Program-made: the position numbers and the translations under genes | Part shown: positions 1-7,847 of the stretch, piece after piece | Layout of the letters: every line of letters begins with the position of its first letter | Position numbering within the stretch: position 1 is the first letter of the stretch | Notes under the pieces: model-generated | The model's database searches: none | Told to the model about the DNA's origin: nothing | What the model saw: the letters and a program-made list of their open reading frames with translations, nothing else | Origin: Listeria immobilis | GTDB lineage: Bacteria > Bacillota > Bacilli > Lactobacillales > Listeriaceae | Assembly: GCF_014322765.1 (NCBI RefSeq) | Contig: NZ_JAASTZ010000025.1 | Location: 1-38,048, forward strand | Direction: 5' to 3' | DNA length: 38,048 nucleotides

Positions 1-1403
1 ATCCAGCCAACATTGCCATTTACAGTAATTTTATAAAAGCCATTCGTTTCTGTGGTGTTATTAAGAGTGGCTTTGTCGCCTTCTTTAAGACTGAAAGCTA
101 TAGAGCTATCCCAATTAGCAGCGGATCTTAAGTCAATAGCTGATTTAGCATAAACATTTTCTAAAACAGGTTTACTTGCAAAGTAAGATAATTTCATCCA
201 GCCGGTCATCCCATTATAGGTAACTTTGTAGAAGTTATCAGTATTTGTAGTATTATTGATGGTTACTTTAGCATTTGTTGGAACTGTCCCAACAATAGCA
301 CTATCCCATGAAGCGGATTTTCTTAAGTTTAAGTCAGAAGCGGCATAATATGTATTAAGAACAGGTTGTTTAGAGAAATAAGTCAGTTTCATCCAACCGG
401 TTTTTCCACCATAGCTTACTTTATAAAAGCCATCTGCTGTTTTAGAATTTTCATTAATTGTAACAGTTGCACCTTCTGGAATATTGATAACTATATTGCT
501 TGACCAGTCTGCAGTCGTTCTAAGGCTTACTGCTGACTTCGCATAGTATGTTTTATTAAGAGGTGCAGAAAGTTCGTTATATTTGTAATTTACTAAATCA
601 AAAAATTCATTAAAAGTATATCCCCATTTTGCAAAATAACTTACTGGATCACTATGAGTAGTACCACCTAGATAACGGCTGACAGAATCATGAGACCAAA
701 CAGTTCCAACACCAGTATTATGTGCATTTACTGGAACTAAACCATATTGCTTTAAATTATATGCGACATAATAAGCATCATTGTTTATTGATTTATAAAA
801 TTTCTCTTTTGTACTCTCTCGTACTAACTCAGATTGAACAAAATACGAATTAGCTTTTGCGCCTGCACCCCATACTCCATATTCAGTCGGATGAATTTGG
901 ATAATACGACTGCTATCTACAAAGGTATGAACAAATGCGTTTTTCCAATTAGAAGTCATGTAATTAATTTCACTAGTAATAGTAGAATTATTATTGGCTG
1001 TTTCATGAACAACAAATCCTCTTGGTTTGCCGTATCCATCTTTATAATTAAATCGCTCAAAGTTCTTTATTTGTTTTTCAATGACAGGATTCGTATAGTT
1101 CTGGCTAATAATATACTGGTTTGCAGCAGAATAGCTTTTTGAGCTTGAAAAAAGACGAGCGGACTTGGTTGTTGCTTCTGGATTTATTTCTTCAGTTGGT
1201 TTTGCTTCTGCCTCTGCTTTTTCCTCTTTGCTTTGTATTTCTGGCGTGTAAACGGATTCATTTATGTCCTCACTTAGAATTGTTTCCGCATCTATAGGAG
1301 TGTTGCTTGGAGAATCTTCTGCCAATACAGGAGTAGATAGCGAGAAAGTTGTTAAGAGTGTCAAAGCTAAAATAGTTGTGATGCATTTTCTGTTATTTTT
1401 CAA
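1..1403 (-). CDS. Secreted N-acetylmuramoyl-L-alanine amidase with SH3-type repeats (3' end outside window)
   Basis: Read on the minus strand from a TTG start at 1403, preceded by AAGGGG eight bases upstream. The frame stays open for 467 codons to the window edge, so the C-terminus is missing. A signal peptide spans about residues 1-28 (KNNRK, hydrophobic core, PVLA then ED). An acidic linker follows to about residue 90. Residues about 130-270 look like an Amidase_2/PGRP zinc amidase: FVVHETAN with His133, later GVWGAGAKANS, and GGTTHSDPVSYF near the end. After residue about 279 come three repeats of about 60 residues of bacterial SH3 type, each with a YAxS..LR..A.W motif and ending TGWMKL.YF or GNVGW. 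The family cleaves the amide bond between MurNAc and the stem peptide, and the SH3 repeats probably bind the wall. I do not recall this gene from EGD-e at this place, so it may be lineage-specific. Confidence 0.85.
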   Translation of the reverse strand, partial: MKNNRKCITTILALTLLTTFSLSTPVLAEDSPSNTPIDAETILSEDINESVYTPEIQSKEEKAEAEAKPTEEINPEATTKSARLFSSSKSYSAANQYIISQNYTNPVIEKQIKNFERFNYKDGYGKPRGFVVHETANNNSTITSEINYMTSNWKNAFVHTFVDSSRIIQIHPTEYGVWGAGAKANSYFVQSELVRESTKEKFYKSINNDAYYVAYNLKQYGLVPVNAHNTGVGTVWSHDSVSRYLGGTTHSDPVSYFAKWGYTFNEFFDLVNYKYNELSAPLNKTYYAKSAVSLRTTADWSSNIVINIPEGATVTINENSKTADGFYKVSYGGKTGWMKLTYFSKQPVLNTYYAASDLNLRKSASWDSAIVGTVPTNAKVTINNTTNTDNFYKVTYNGMTGWMKLSYFASKPVLENVYAKSAIDLRSAANWDSSIAFSLKEGDKATLNNTTETNGFYKITVNGNVGW

Positions 1404-1596
1404 TACAAAAACCCCTTTTTAATTTTATTATATAAATAATAATATCTGATTTTAATACAAAAGTATAGAATTTTAAGTGAATTTTATAAACATAATATAA
1501 AATTAAGTAGATTATTCTGGATAAGATGGACAAAATAATAGTGAACATAAGCAGAAATAATAAAATGTTAAAAAAAGTAGTGATAAACTCCTGAGT

Positions 1597-1764
1597 ATGT
1601 CGAAAAAAGAAGGATATATCACTTATATGTTAAATCAGGAAGATTTTGATAAGTTAAAGCAATCTACTACATTAACTGTTAGCAATCCTAATGAGTACAA
1701 TTCTCCCGCTATTGACGTAACTGAAAAAGGAAATATCACATTAAATTTCCCAATAAGTAAATAA
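1597..1764 (+). CDS. Small ORF of 55 codons, possibly the 3' relic of a lost gene
   Basis: An ATG at 1597 opens 55 codons, beginning MSKKEGYITYMLNQEDF and ending NFPISK. The frame is open upstream back to 1564 with no start. No convincing ribosome binding site is visible. A strong terminator follows 18 bases after the stop, which fits the true end of a once longer gene. The protein is hydrophilic with no signal or membrane segment, and I do not recognise it. It could be an intact small gene, but a remnant left by a deletion next to the accessory amidase is at least as likely. Confidence 0.35.
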   Translation: MSKKEGYITYMLNQEDFDKLKQSTTLTVSNPNEYNSPAIDVTEKGNITLNFPISK

Positions 1765-1782
1765 AAATATTAATATAGTAAT

Positions 1783-1824
1783 AAGCTCCAAAAGATGTAA
1801 ACTTAAATCTTTTGGAGCTTTTTT
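1783..1824 (+). terminator. Rho-independent terminator
   Basis: Perfect 14-bp stem AAGCTCCAAAAGAT (1783-1796) with ATCTTTTGGAGCTT (1807-1820), a 10-base loop and then a T tract. It ends whatever is transcribed through the small ORF before it. Confidence 0.85.
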
Positions 1825-1829
1825 GGAAA

Positions 1830-1856
1830 TAAAAAAAGAGCGAAAGTCTTCGCTCT
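1830..1856 (-). terminator. Terminator of ylaI (minus strand)
   Basis: Stem AGAGCGAA (1837-1844) with TTCGCTCT (1849-1856). On the minus strand it is followed by seven T residues. It lies 40 bases after the ylaI stop. Confidence 0.75.
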
Positions 1857-1895
1857 AAAAAGTACTATTGTTTCATTGCTTTAGTCTAGTTTTTT

Positions 1896-2126
1896 TTATT
1901 CTACCTTATTACTTAGCAAATTTTTTAATTCACTATTCGACATCACAATCGGTTTATGGAAATTAAAATGACCAGAATTAACGCGACTGATAGTATTGAT
2001 TGCTACTCGATGTTCACATTCAGGGCATAAATACATTCTAATAGGTTTGTTGCGTAATTGCTTTGTTTTAAATTCACGATTGTCTAGCTCATCTACACAC
2101 TCACATAAGATACATTTTGCATTCAA
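1896..2126 (-). CDS. ylaI: YlaI-like zinc-ribbon protein (DUF2197 type)
   Basis: 76 residues from a TTG start at 2126, chosen because GAGGTGAAG lies five bases upstream. Two cysteine pairs, CILC near the N-terminus and CPEC in the middle, form a likely zinc ribbon. The size and motif pattern match Bacillus YlaI, which is also encoded beside ylaN. Its function is unknown in the family as far as I know. It is transcribed away from ylaN and has its own terminator. Confidence is high that it is a gene and moderate for the family name. Confidence 0.8.
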   Translation of the reverse strand: MNAKCILCECVDELDNREFKTKQLRNKPIRMYLCPECEHRVAINTISRVNSGHFNFHKPIVMSNSELKNLLSNKVE

Positions 2127-2215
2127 TTTATCTTCACCTCACACAAGTATTATAGCATGATTCTTAAAAAAGGCGAGTAAAAGCGGATTTTTCAAAAATT
2201 TTAGTCCATTCTGGC

Positions 2216-2243
2216 TTGCGTGGCGTTTAAATTATGCTATACT
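2216..2243 (+). promoter_or_regulatory. Probable sigma-A promoter of ylaN
   Basis: -35 TTGCGT at 2216-2221, 16-base spacer, -10 TATACT at 2238-2243, about 90 bases before the ylaN start. Found by inspection only. Confidence 0.55.
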
Positions 2244-2332
2244 TATACTATCTAGTATTAAACTAACTTGAGGAGAATTTCCTTAAGATGCAAATAAAGC
2301 GCTTTTCAAGGCGTGTGATAGGGGGTTCTGTG

Positions 2333-2614
2333 ATGGCAAATAAAAAAGTAGATCACAGAGAAGAGGCGGTCGAGCTTCTGAAACAAGATGCTAAACGAAT
2401 CTTACAGTTGATTAAAGTTCAAATGGATAATTTAACCTTGCCGCAATGTCCAGCATATGAAGAAGTGCTCGATACGCAAATGTATGGCTTATCACGTGAA
2501 ATAAACTTTGCAACGCGTCTAGGATTAATTGAACCAGAGGAAGGAAAAAAATTAATCTCCACACTGGAAAAAGAATTGTCCGCATTACATGAATTATCAA
2601 TGAGCAAAAAATAA
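2333..2614 (+). CDS. ylaN: YlaN family protein, iron-homeostasis associated
   Basis: 93 residues from the ATG at 2333. This start is preferred over the in-frame ATG at 2288 because AGGGGG sits just upstream and YlaN proteins are about 90 residues beginning near [16 protein letters not shown]. The protein is all-helical in appearance, with the conserved core [20 protein letters not shown]. Recent work on B. subtilis and S. aureus links YlaN to ferrous iron and to relief of Fur repression; I cite this from memory. It has its own promoter and terminator, so it is probably monocistronic. Confidence 0.88.
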   Translation: MANKKVDHREEAVELLKQDAKRILQLIKVQMDNLTLPQCPAYEEVLDTQMYGLSREINFATRLGLIEPEEGKKLISTLEKELSALHELSMSKK

Positions 2615-2625
2615 TCGATTAGTTG

Positions 2626-2658
2626 AAAAGATGGCTGATTATTTCAGGCATCTTTTTT
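2626..2658 (+). terminator. Terminator of ylaN
   Basis: Stem AAAAGATG (2626-2633) with CATCTTTT (2649-2656), extended inward by CTGA/TCAG across a G-G mismatch, and followed by T residues. Confidence 0.75.
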
Positions 2659-2681
2659 ATGGAGAGGAAAAGGACTAAAAA

Positions 2682-2738
2682 ATGAGTCAAAAGGCGGATG
2701 GGATTCTCCTTTTCATTTGGCAGTCTTTTCCTTTATAA
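2682..2738 (+). CDS. Possible 18-residue leader peptide before ftsW
   Basis: ATG at 2682 is preceded by GGAGAGGAAAAGG, a stronger ribosome binding site than that of ftsW itself. It encodes MSQKADGILLFIWQSFPL and stops at 2738, 49 bases before the ftsW start. It lies right after the ylaN terminator. It could be a translated leader tuning ftsW expression, or a chance ORF. Evidence is limited to the ribosome binding site and position. Confidence 0.3.
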   Translation: MSQKADGILLFIWQSFPL

Positions 2739-2787
2739 TAGAAAGAACAGTAAACTAGATGGGATACTAATTCTCAGGGATTGGACG

Positions 2788-3996
2788 ATGCTAATGTTTA
2801 AACGAATTTTAAAATCATATGATTATGCATTTATAGCTGTATTTATAGTGCTCTGTTTATTTGGGATTATTATGATCTATAGTGCCAGTTGGTCGTTAGC
2901 GATTGGAAAAGACTTACCAGCTGACTTTTTTTATACGCGCCAAGTTAAGAACTTTATTATTAGTTTTATTTTCTTTATTCTTTTTGCGCTACTTCCTTTT
3001 AAATTTTATCAAAATAACAAAGTATTAATGGTCATTGTTTTTGGGACGATTGGTGTTTTACTTTTAATATTTTTAGTCGGGAAGACCGTTAATAATGCGA
3101 ATAGCTGGCTCGTTTTAGGTCCACGTTCACTTCAACCAGGTGAATTCGCAAAATTAGCTGTTATTATTTATATGTCCGCTATTTATGCGAAAAAACAAAG
3201 TTATATTGATGACTTTAACCGTGGTGTTTTACCGCCAATATTCTTTTTAGCATTCGTCTGTTTCTTAATTGCAATTCAGCCAGATACTGGAACTGCTTTT
3301 ATTATTTTTCTAGTAGGCTGCTGTATCATTGTTACTTCTGGAATGAGGCTTCGCACGATAATGAAGCTAATCGGAATTGGAATTGGCGTCATTGTGGCAC
3401 TCACACTTGTCTTATTTGCACTACCCGACCATATTCGAAGTGAAATCGTCTCCCCTACAAAAGTAGCTCGGATTACAACGTTTATGAACCCTTTTGAGTA
3501 TGCTGATAAAGAAGGACATCAGTTGATTAATTCTTTTTATGCTATTGGTTCTGGTGGCGTGTCTGGACAGGGGCTTGGAGAAAGTGTTCAAAAGCTAGGT
3601 TATTTACCAGAAGCGCATACCGATTTTATTATTGCAGTAGTTGCTGAAGAGTTGGGCGTTTTTGGTGTAATGTTCATTATTTTAGCTTTATTCTTCCTCA
3701 TATTTAAGACCATTAGTACAGGTTTAAGAGCCAAAGATCCATTTGCTTCATTAATGTGTTATGGTATTGCAAGTTTAATTGCGATTCAAGCCTTTATTAA
3801 TTTAGGCGGTGCAAGTGGACTAATTCCGCTTACGGGTGTGACATTACCCTTCATTAGTTATGGCGGTTCTTCCTTAATGGTACTTTCCATGATGATGGGG
3901 ATAGTAGCTAATATTTCGATGTTTAACAAATATCACCGTCTGTACAATGTAGATGGTACAAAACAAGTTCCAACAAAAAAACAAAAGAGAAGATAA
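2788..3996 (+). CDS. ftsW: SEDS family peptidoglycan glycosyltransferase FtsW
   Basis: 402 residues from ATG at 2788. The frame extends to 2698, but the N-terminal 30 residues of that longer form look non-conserved and overlap the possible leader ORF. About ten membrane segments are visible. SEDS motifs: IQPDTGTAF in the middle, LGYLPEAHTDFI carrying the conserved extracellular aspartate, and GVTLPFISYGGSS near the end. SEDS proteins polymerise lipid II into glycan strands at the membrane together with class B penicillin-binding proteins. Position next to pycA matches B. subtilis ftsW and the Listeria gene described as ftsW1. A RodA paralogue is the alternative, but context favours FtsW. Confidence 0.88.
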   Translation: MLMFKRILKSYDYAFIAVFIVLCLFGIIMIYSASWSLAIGKDLPADFFYTRQVKNFIISFIFFILFALLPFKFYQNNKVLMVIVFGTIGVLLLIFLVGKTVNNANSWLVLGPRSLQPGEFAKLAVIIYMSAIYAKKQSYIDDFNRGVLPPIFFLAFVCFLIAIQPDTGTAFIIFLVGCCIIVTSGMRLRTIMKLIGIGIGVIVALTLVLFALPDHIRSEIVSPTKVARITTFMNPFEYADKEGHQLINSFYAIGSGGVSGQGLGESVQKLGYLPEAHTDFIIAVVAEELGVFGVMFIILALFFLIFKTISTGLRAKDPFASLMCYGIASLIAIQAFINLGGASGLIPLTGVTLPFISYGGSSLMVLSMMMGIVANISMFNKYHRLYNVDGTKQVPTKKQKRR

Positions 3997-4002
3997 TATA
4001 CT

Positions 4003-4036
4003 AGAAAAAGCCACTTTTTTAGGGCTTTTTCTTTTT
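4003..4036 (+). terminator. Terminator of ftsW
   Basis: Perfect 10-bp stem AGAAAAAGCC (4003-4012) with GGCTTTTTCT (4023-4032), then T residues, six bases after the ftsW stop codon. Confidence 0.8.
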
Positions 4037-4120
4037 ACTGTTTAACCGCATGTTCCTAGCTATTTACTTGTATTTTATTCGTGTTTTAAAGAGTGTTTTC
4101 GATATTTGAGAAGAAAATAA

Positions 4121-4150
4121 TTTACATCTGATGCCATTTAATACTATAAT
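4121..4150 (+). promoter_or_regulatory. Probable sigma-A promoter of pycA
   Basis: -35 TTTACA (4121-4126), 18-base spacer, consensus -10 TATAAT (4145-4150). It gives a leader of about 100 bases before the pycA start. Confidence 0.65.
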
Positions 4151-4256
4151 TGAAGTTATATACCGTTTTACAGCCTAAAAAAGGGTCTACATATTTATTT
4201 CATCGTAGGCGACGTATCAAGTATAAAACAGATCAGTGTTGGTTAGGAGGAAAAAA

Positions 4257-7200
4257 ATGAATCGAATTAAAAAAGTATTAGTAGCTAATCGCGGTGAGAT
4301 TGCTATCCGTGTTATGCGTGCATGTACTGAACTCAAAATCAAAACAGTGGCTATTTATTCACAAGAAGATACCGGAAGTTTCCACCGGTATAAATCAGAT
4401 GAAGCTTATCTGGTTGGAGCAGGGAAAAAGCCTATTGATGCGTATCTAGATATCGAGAACATCATTGAAATTGCTAAAGAATCTGGTGCAGATGCGATTC
4501 ATCCGGGATATGGTTTCTTGTCCGAAAACATTGACTTTGCTCGTCGTTGTGAGCAAGAAGGCATTATTTTCGTTGGTCCTAAATCAAAACACCTAGATAT
4601 GTTTGGCGACAAAATTAAAGCAAAAGAACAAGCTTTGCTAGCAGATATTCCTGTTATTCCTGGTAGTCATGGACCAGTTGCTGGGATTGAAGAAGTAGAA
4701 GCATTTGGTGAAAAGAACGGTTATCCACTTATGATTAAAGCTTCTCTTGGTGGCGGTGGTCGTGGTATGCGTGTTGTCGAATCAAAAGAGCATGTAAAAG
4801 AAAGTTTTGAACGTGCATCTTCTGAAGCAAAGGCTGCTTTTGGGAATGATGAAGTTTATGTTGAAAAATGTGTTATGAACCCTAAACATATTGAAGTACA
4901 AATTCTTGGTGATACACATGGCAATATCGTTCATTTATTTGAACGTGATTGCTCTATACAACGTAGACACCAAAAAGTAGTAGAAGTAGCACCTTGTAAT
5001 GCAATTACTTCTGAACTTCGTAATCGTATTTGTGATGCTGCAGTAAAATTAATGAAAAATGTGGATTATATTAATGCGGGAACTGTAGAATTTTTAGTGG
5101 AAGGCGATGAGTTTTACTTTATTGAAGTAAATCCTCGTGTTCAAGTAGAACATACAATTACTGAAATGATTACTGGTATTGATATTGTGCAATCACAATT
5201 ATTTATTGCAGATGGTTATGCACTTCATGACCAATTAGTCGCAATTCCTAAACAAGAAGATATTCATATTCACGGTTCTGCTATTCAAAGCCGTATTACT
5301 ACAGAAGATCCGCTTAACAACTTTATGCCAGATACAGGTCGAGTAGATACATATCGTTCGACAGGTGGCTTTGGGGTGCGTTTGGATGCCGGCAATGGTT
5401 TCCAAGGTACAATTGTTACCCCATTCTATGATTCATTATTAGTAAAATTATGTACATGGGGAATGACTTTTGAGCAAGCAACTCGAAAAATGCGTCGTAA
5501 CTTAATTGAGTTTCGTATTCGTGGTGTAAAAACAAATATTCCATTCCTATTAAATGTAGTTCGTCATCCTGATTTCGCAAGTGGTAATTACAATACAAGT
5601 TTTATTGATACAACACCAGAGCTATTTAAATTTCCACATATTCGTGATCGTGGTACAAAAACACTACGTTATATCGGAAATGTAACTGTGAATGGCTTCC
5701 CTGGAATTAAACATCGTGATAAACCTGTATATGCAGAACCACGCTTGCCCAAAATTCCATTTGGCTCTCAAATTGCACCAGGTACCAAACAAATTTTGGA
5801 TGCAAAAGGTCCAGAAGGCGTTGTTGATTGGGTGAAAAAACAAGAAGAAGTGCTTTTAACTGATACTACATTAAGAGATGCTCATCAATCATTACTTGCC
5901 ACTCGTGTGCGTTCTAAAGATATTTTCCAAGTGGCTGATGCTATGGCACATTTACTTCCTAATATGTTCTCCTTTGAAATGTGGGGCGGGGCAACATTTG
6001 ATGTGGCTTACCGTTTCTTAAATGAAGATCCATGGGTGCGCTTGGAAACACTAAGAAAACAAATTCCAAACGTTATGTTCCAAATGCTGCTACGTGGGGC
6101 AAATGCTGTCGGATATAAAAATTATCCAGATAATGTCATTCGGGAATTTGTTAAACAATCAGCACAGTCTGGGGTAGACGTATTCCGCGTGTTTGACAGC
6201 TTAAACTGGATTAAGGGCATGGAAGTATCAATTGACGCTGTTCGTGAAGCAGGTAAGGTTGTAGAGGCTGCTATTTGTTACACAGGGGACATTGATGATG
6301 ACACAAGAACTAAATATACCATTGATTATTATAAAGATATGGCAAAAGAACTTGTTGCTCAAGGAACCCATATCTTAGGAATTAAAGATATGGCGGGACT
6401 TTTAAAACCTCAAGCAGCATATCGTTTAATTAATGAATTAAAAGATACAGTAGATGTACCTATTCATCTTCATACGCATGATACAAGTGGTAATGGTATT
6501 TATACTTATGCTGCCGCGGTTAGTGCGGGCGTGGATATTGTCGATGTAGCTTCTAGTGCTATGAGTGGCGCGACAAGCCAACCAAGTATGACAGGGCTCT
6601 ATTATGGTTTAGTTAACGGTAATCGTCAAACAAACTTAGATGCGCAAAATTCTCAAACTATTAATCATTACTGGGAAGATGTGCGTCATTACTATAAAGA
6701 CTTTGATAATGCGCTTAACTCACCACAAACAGAAGTATACATTCACGAAATGCCAGGTGGTCAGTACACTAATCTTCAACAACAAGCCATTGCAGTAGGG
6801 CTTGGCGATCGTTGGGATGAAGTGAAAGAAATGTATACAGTAGTAAATCAAATGTTTGGTGATATCGTTAAAGTAACACCATCGTCTAAAGTTGTCGGGG
6901 ACCTAGCGTTATTTATGGTTCAAAACGAGCTAACAGAAGAAGATGTTTACGAAAAAGGCGATACGATTGATTTTCCAGACTCTGTAATTGAATTCTTTAT
7001 GGGTGAAATTGGCCAACCGTATGGCGGGTTCCCAGAAAAACTTCAAAAACTAGTGCTTAAAGGACGTAAACCATTAACTGATCGTCCAGGAGCTTTAATG
7101 GAGCCAGTTAACTTTGCTGATGTTAAAGTAGAGCTAAAAGAAAAAATGGGTTATGAACCATCTGAAAAAGATGTGATTTCCTATATTCTTTATCCAAAAG

Positions 7201-7697
7201 TATTCCTAGATTATCAAGAAATGATTAATAAATATGGTGATGTAACCGTTCTTGATACACCAACATTCTATAAAGGAATGCGCTTAGGCGAAACCATTGA
7301 AGTAGAATTAGAAAAAGGGAAAATCCTTTTAATTAAATTAAATTCTATTGGAGAACCAATTGCGGACGGAACACGGGTTATCTATTTTGAATTAAATGGT
7401 CAGCCGCGTGAAATTAACATCCAAGATATGAATGTTCAATCAACAGTTATTGCGCGACGTAAGATTGACACAACGAATCCGGAACATGTTGGAGCAACAA
7501 TGACAGGTTCTGTTATCCAAGTTGTCGCGAAAAAAGGCGTATCTGTGAAAAAAGGAGATCCTCTACTTATTACAGAAGCAATGAAAATGGAAACAACAAT
7601 CCAAGCGCCATTTGATGGAGAAGTAAGTAGTATCCACGTATCTGATGGCGATACCATTGAGTCCGGTGATTTATTGATTGAAGTAAACAGAATCTAA
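4257..7697 (+). CDS. pycA: Pyruvate carboxylase
   Basis: 1146 residues from ATG 4257, directly after TTAGGAGG. It carboxylates pyruvate to oxaloacetate with ATP, bicarbonate and biotin, filling the incomplete Listeria TCA pathway. Domains in order: biotin carboxylase (about 1-455, with KVLVANRGEIA at the start and the ATP-grasp loop GGGGRGMR at 165-172), carboxyltransferase TIM barrel starting near TDTTLRD (about 535-541) and including GIKDMAG, a conserved C-terminal linker, and the biotinyl domain with AMKM, biotin on Lys1110. Length and order are those of single-chain pyruvate carboxylases. The Listeria enzyme is known to be inhibited by c-di-AMP. It has its own promoter and is probably monocistronic. 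Confidence 0.98.
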   Translation: MNRIKKVLVANRGEIAIRVMRACTELKIKTVAIYSQEDTGSFHRYKSDEAYLVGAGKKPIDAYLDIENIIEIAKESGADAIHPGYGFLSENIDFARRCEQEGIIFVGPKSKHLDMFGDKIKAKEQALLADIPVIPGSHGPVAGIEEVEAFGEKNGYPLMIKASLGGGGRGMRVVESKEHVKESFERASSEAKAAFGNDEVYVEKCVMNPKHIEVQILGDTHGNIVHLFERDCSIQRRHQKVVEVAPCNAITSELRNRICDAAVKLMKNVDYINAGTVEFLVEGDEFYFIEVNPRVQVEHTITEMITGIDIVQSQLFIADGYALHDQLVAIPKQEDIHIHGSAIQSRITTEDPLNNFMPDTGRVDTYRSTGGFGVRLDAGNGFQGTIVTPFYDSLLVKLCTWGMTFEQATRKMRRNLIEFRIRGVKTNIPFLLNVVRHPDFASGNYNTSFIDTTPELFKFPHIRDRGTKTLRYIGNVTVNGFPGIKHRDKPVYAEPRLPKIPFGSQIAPGTKQILDAKGPEGVVDWVKKQEEVLLTDTTLRDAHQSLLATRVRSKDIFQVADAMAHLLPNMFSFEMWGGATFDVAYRFLNEDPWVRLETLRKQIPNVMFQMLLRGANAVGYKNYPDNVIREFVKQSAQSGVDVFRVFDSLNWIKGMEVSIDAVREAGKVVEAAICYTGDIDDDTRTKYTIDYYKDMAKELVAQGTHILGIKDMAGLLKPQAAYRLINELKDTVDVPIHLHTHDTSGNGIYTYAAAVSAGVDIVDVASSAMSGATSQPSMTGLYYGLVNGNRQTNLDAQNSQTINHYWEDVRHYYKDFDNALNSPQTEVYIHEMPGGQYTNLQQQAIAVGLGDRWDEVKEMYTVVNQMFGDIVKVTPSSKVVGDLALFMVQNELTEEDVYEKGDTIDFPDSVIEFFMGEIGQPYGGFPEKLQKLVLKGRKPLTDRPGALMEPVNFADVKVELKEKMGYEPSEKDVISYILYPKVFLDYQEMINKYGDVTVLDTPTFYKGMRLGETIEVELEKGKILLIKLNSIGEPIADGTRVIYFELNGQPREINIQDMNVQSTVIARRKIDTTNPEHVGATMTGSVIQVVAKKGVSVKKGDPLLITEAMKMETTIQAPFDGEVSSIHVSDGDTIESGDLLIEVNRI

Positions 7698-7706
7698 AAA
7701 CATAAT
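7678..7706 (+). promoter_or_regulatory. Candidate promoter overlapping the pycA stop
   Basis: -35 TTGAAG (7678-7683), 17-base spacer, -10 CATAAT (7701-7706). A start about seven bases downstream would fall at about 7713, inside the first arm of the folded element at 7711-7820. That coincidence is the main reason to take it seriously. Confidence 0.45.
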
Positions 7707-7710
7707 GACT

Positions 7711-7824
7711 AACGGGTGGGAATAGAACGCTAATTAAAGTGCCAAACTTTAAAAATCGAGAAATTAAACGTGATAAAAGAGACGTTTTTTGAGATTGTTA
7801 GCGTGAAGTTGCCACCCGTTTTTT
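7711..7824 (+). ncRNA. Candidate structured leader RNA or small RNA with terminal U tract
   Basis: Nested helices are visible by eye. P1: AACGGGTGG (7711-7719) with CCACCCGTT (7812-7820), 9 bp. P2: ACGCTAA (7727-7733) with TTAGCGT (7798-7804), 7 bp. Inside P2 is a hairpin TTAAAGT (7734-7740) / ACTTTAA (7746-7752), a short helix AATC (7754-7757) / GATT (7793-7796), and inside that AAACGT (7766-7771) / ACGTTT (7782-7787). Six T residues follow P1 directly. The ribosome binding site and start of the lipoprotein gene come 24 bases later. It may simply terminate pycA, or be a cis-acting attenuator or an independent small RNA. I do not recognise a known riboswitch class; no cobalamin-type box was seen. 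Confidence 0.45.
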
Positions 7825-7847
7825 CTATTAAAAAGGAGAACTTACAT

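Noticed and set aside
834-1142. Plus-strand ORF of 102 codons
   Set aside because: It is the antisense shadow of the amidase gene, which has a signal peptide, an amidase core and SH3 repeats on the minus strand.
7711-7824. Cobalamin or T-box riboswitch
   Set aside because: Neither the cobalamin box nor the T-box consensus was found; the element is short and its folding pattern does not match what I know of those classes.
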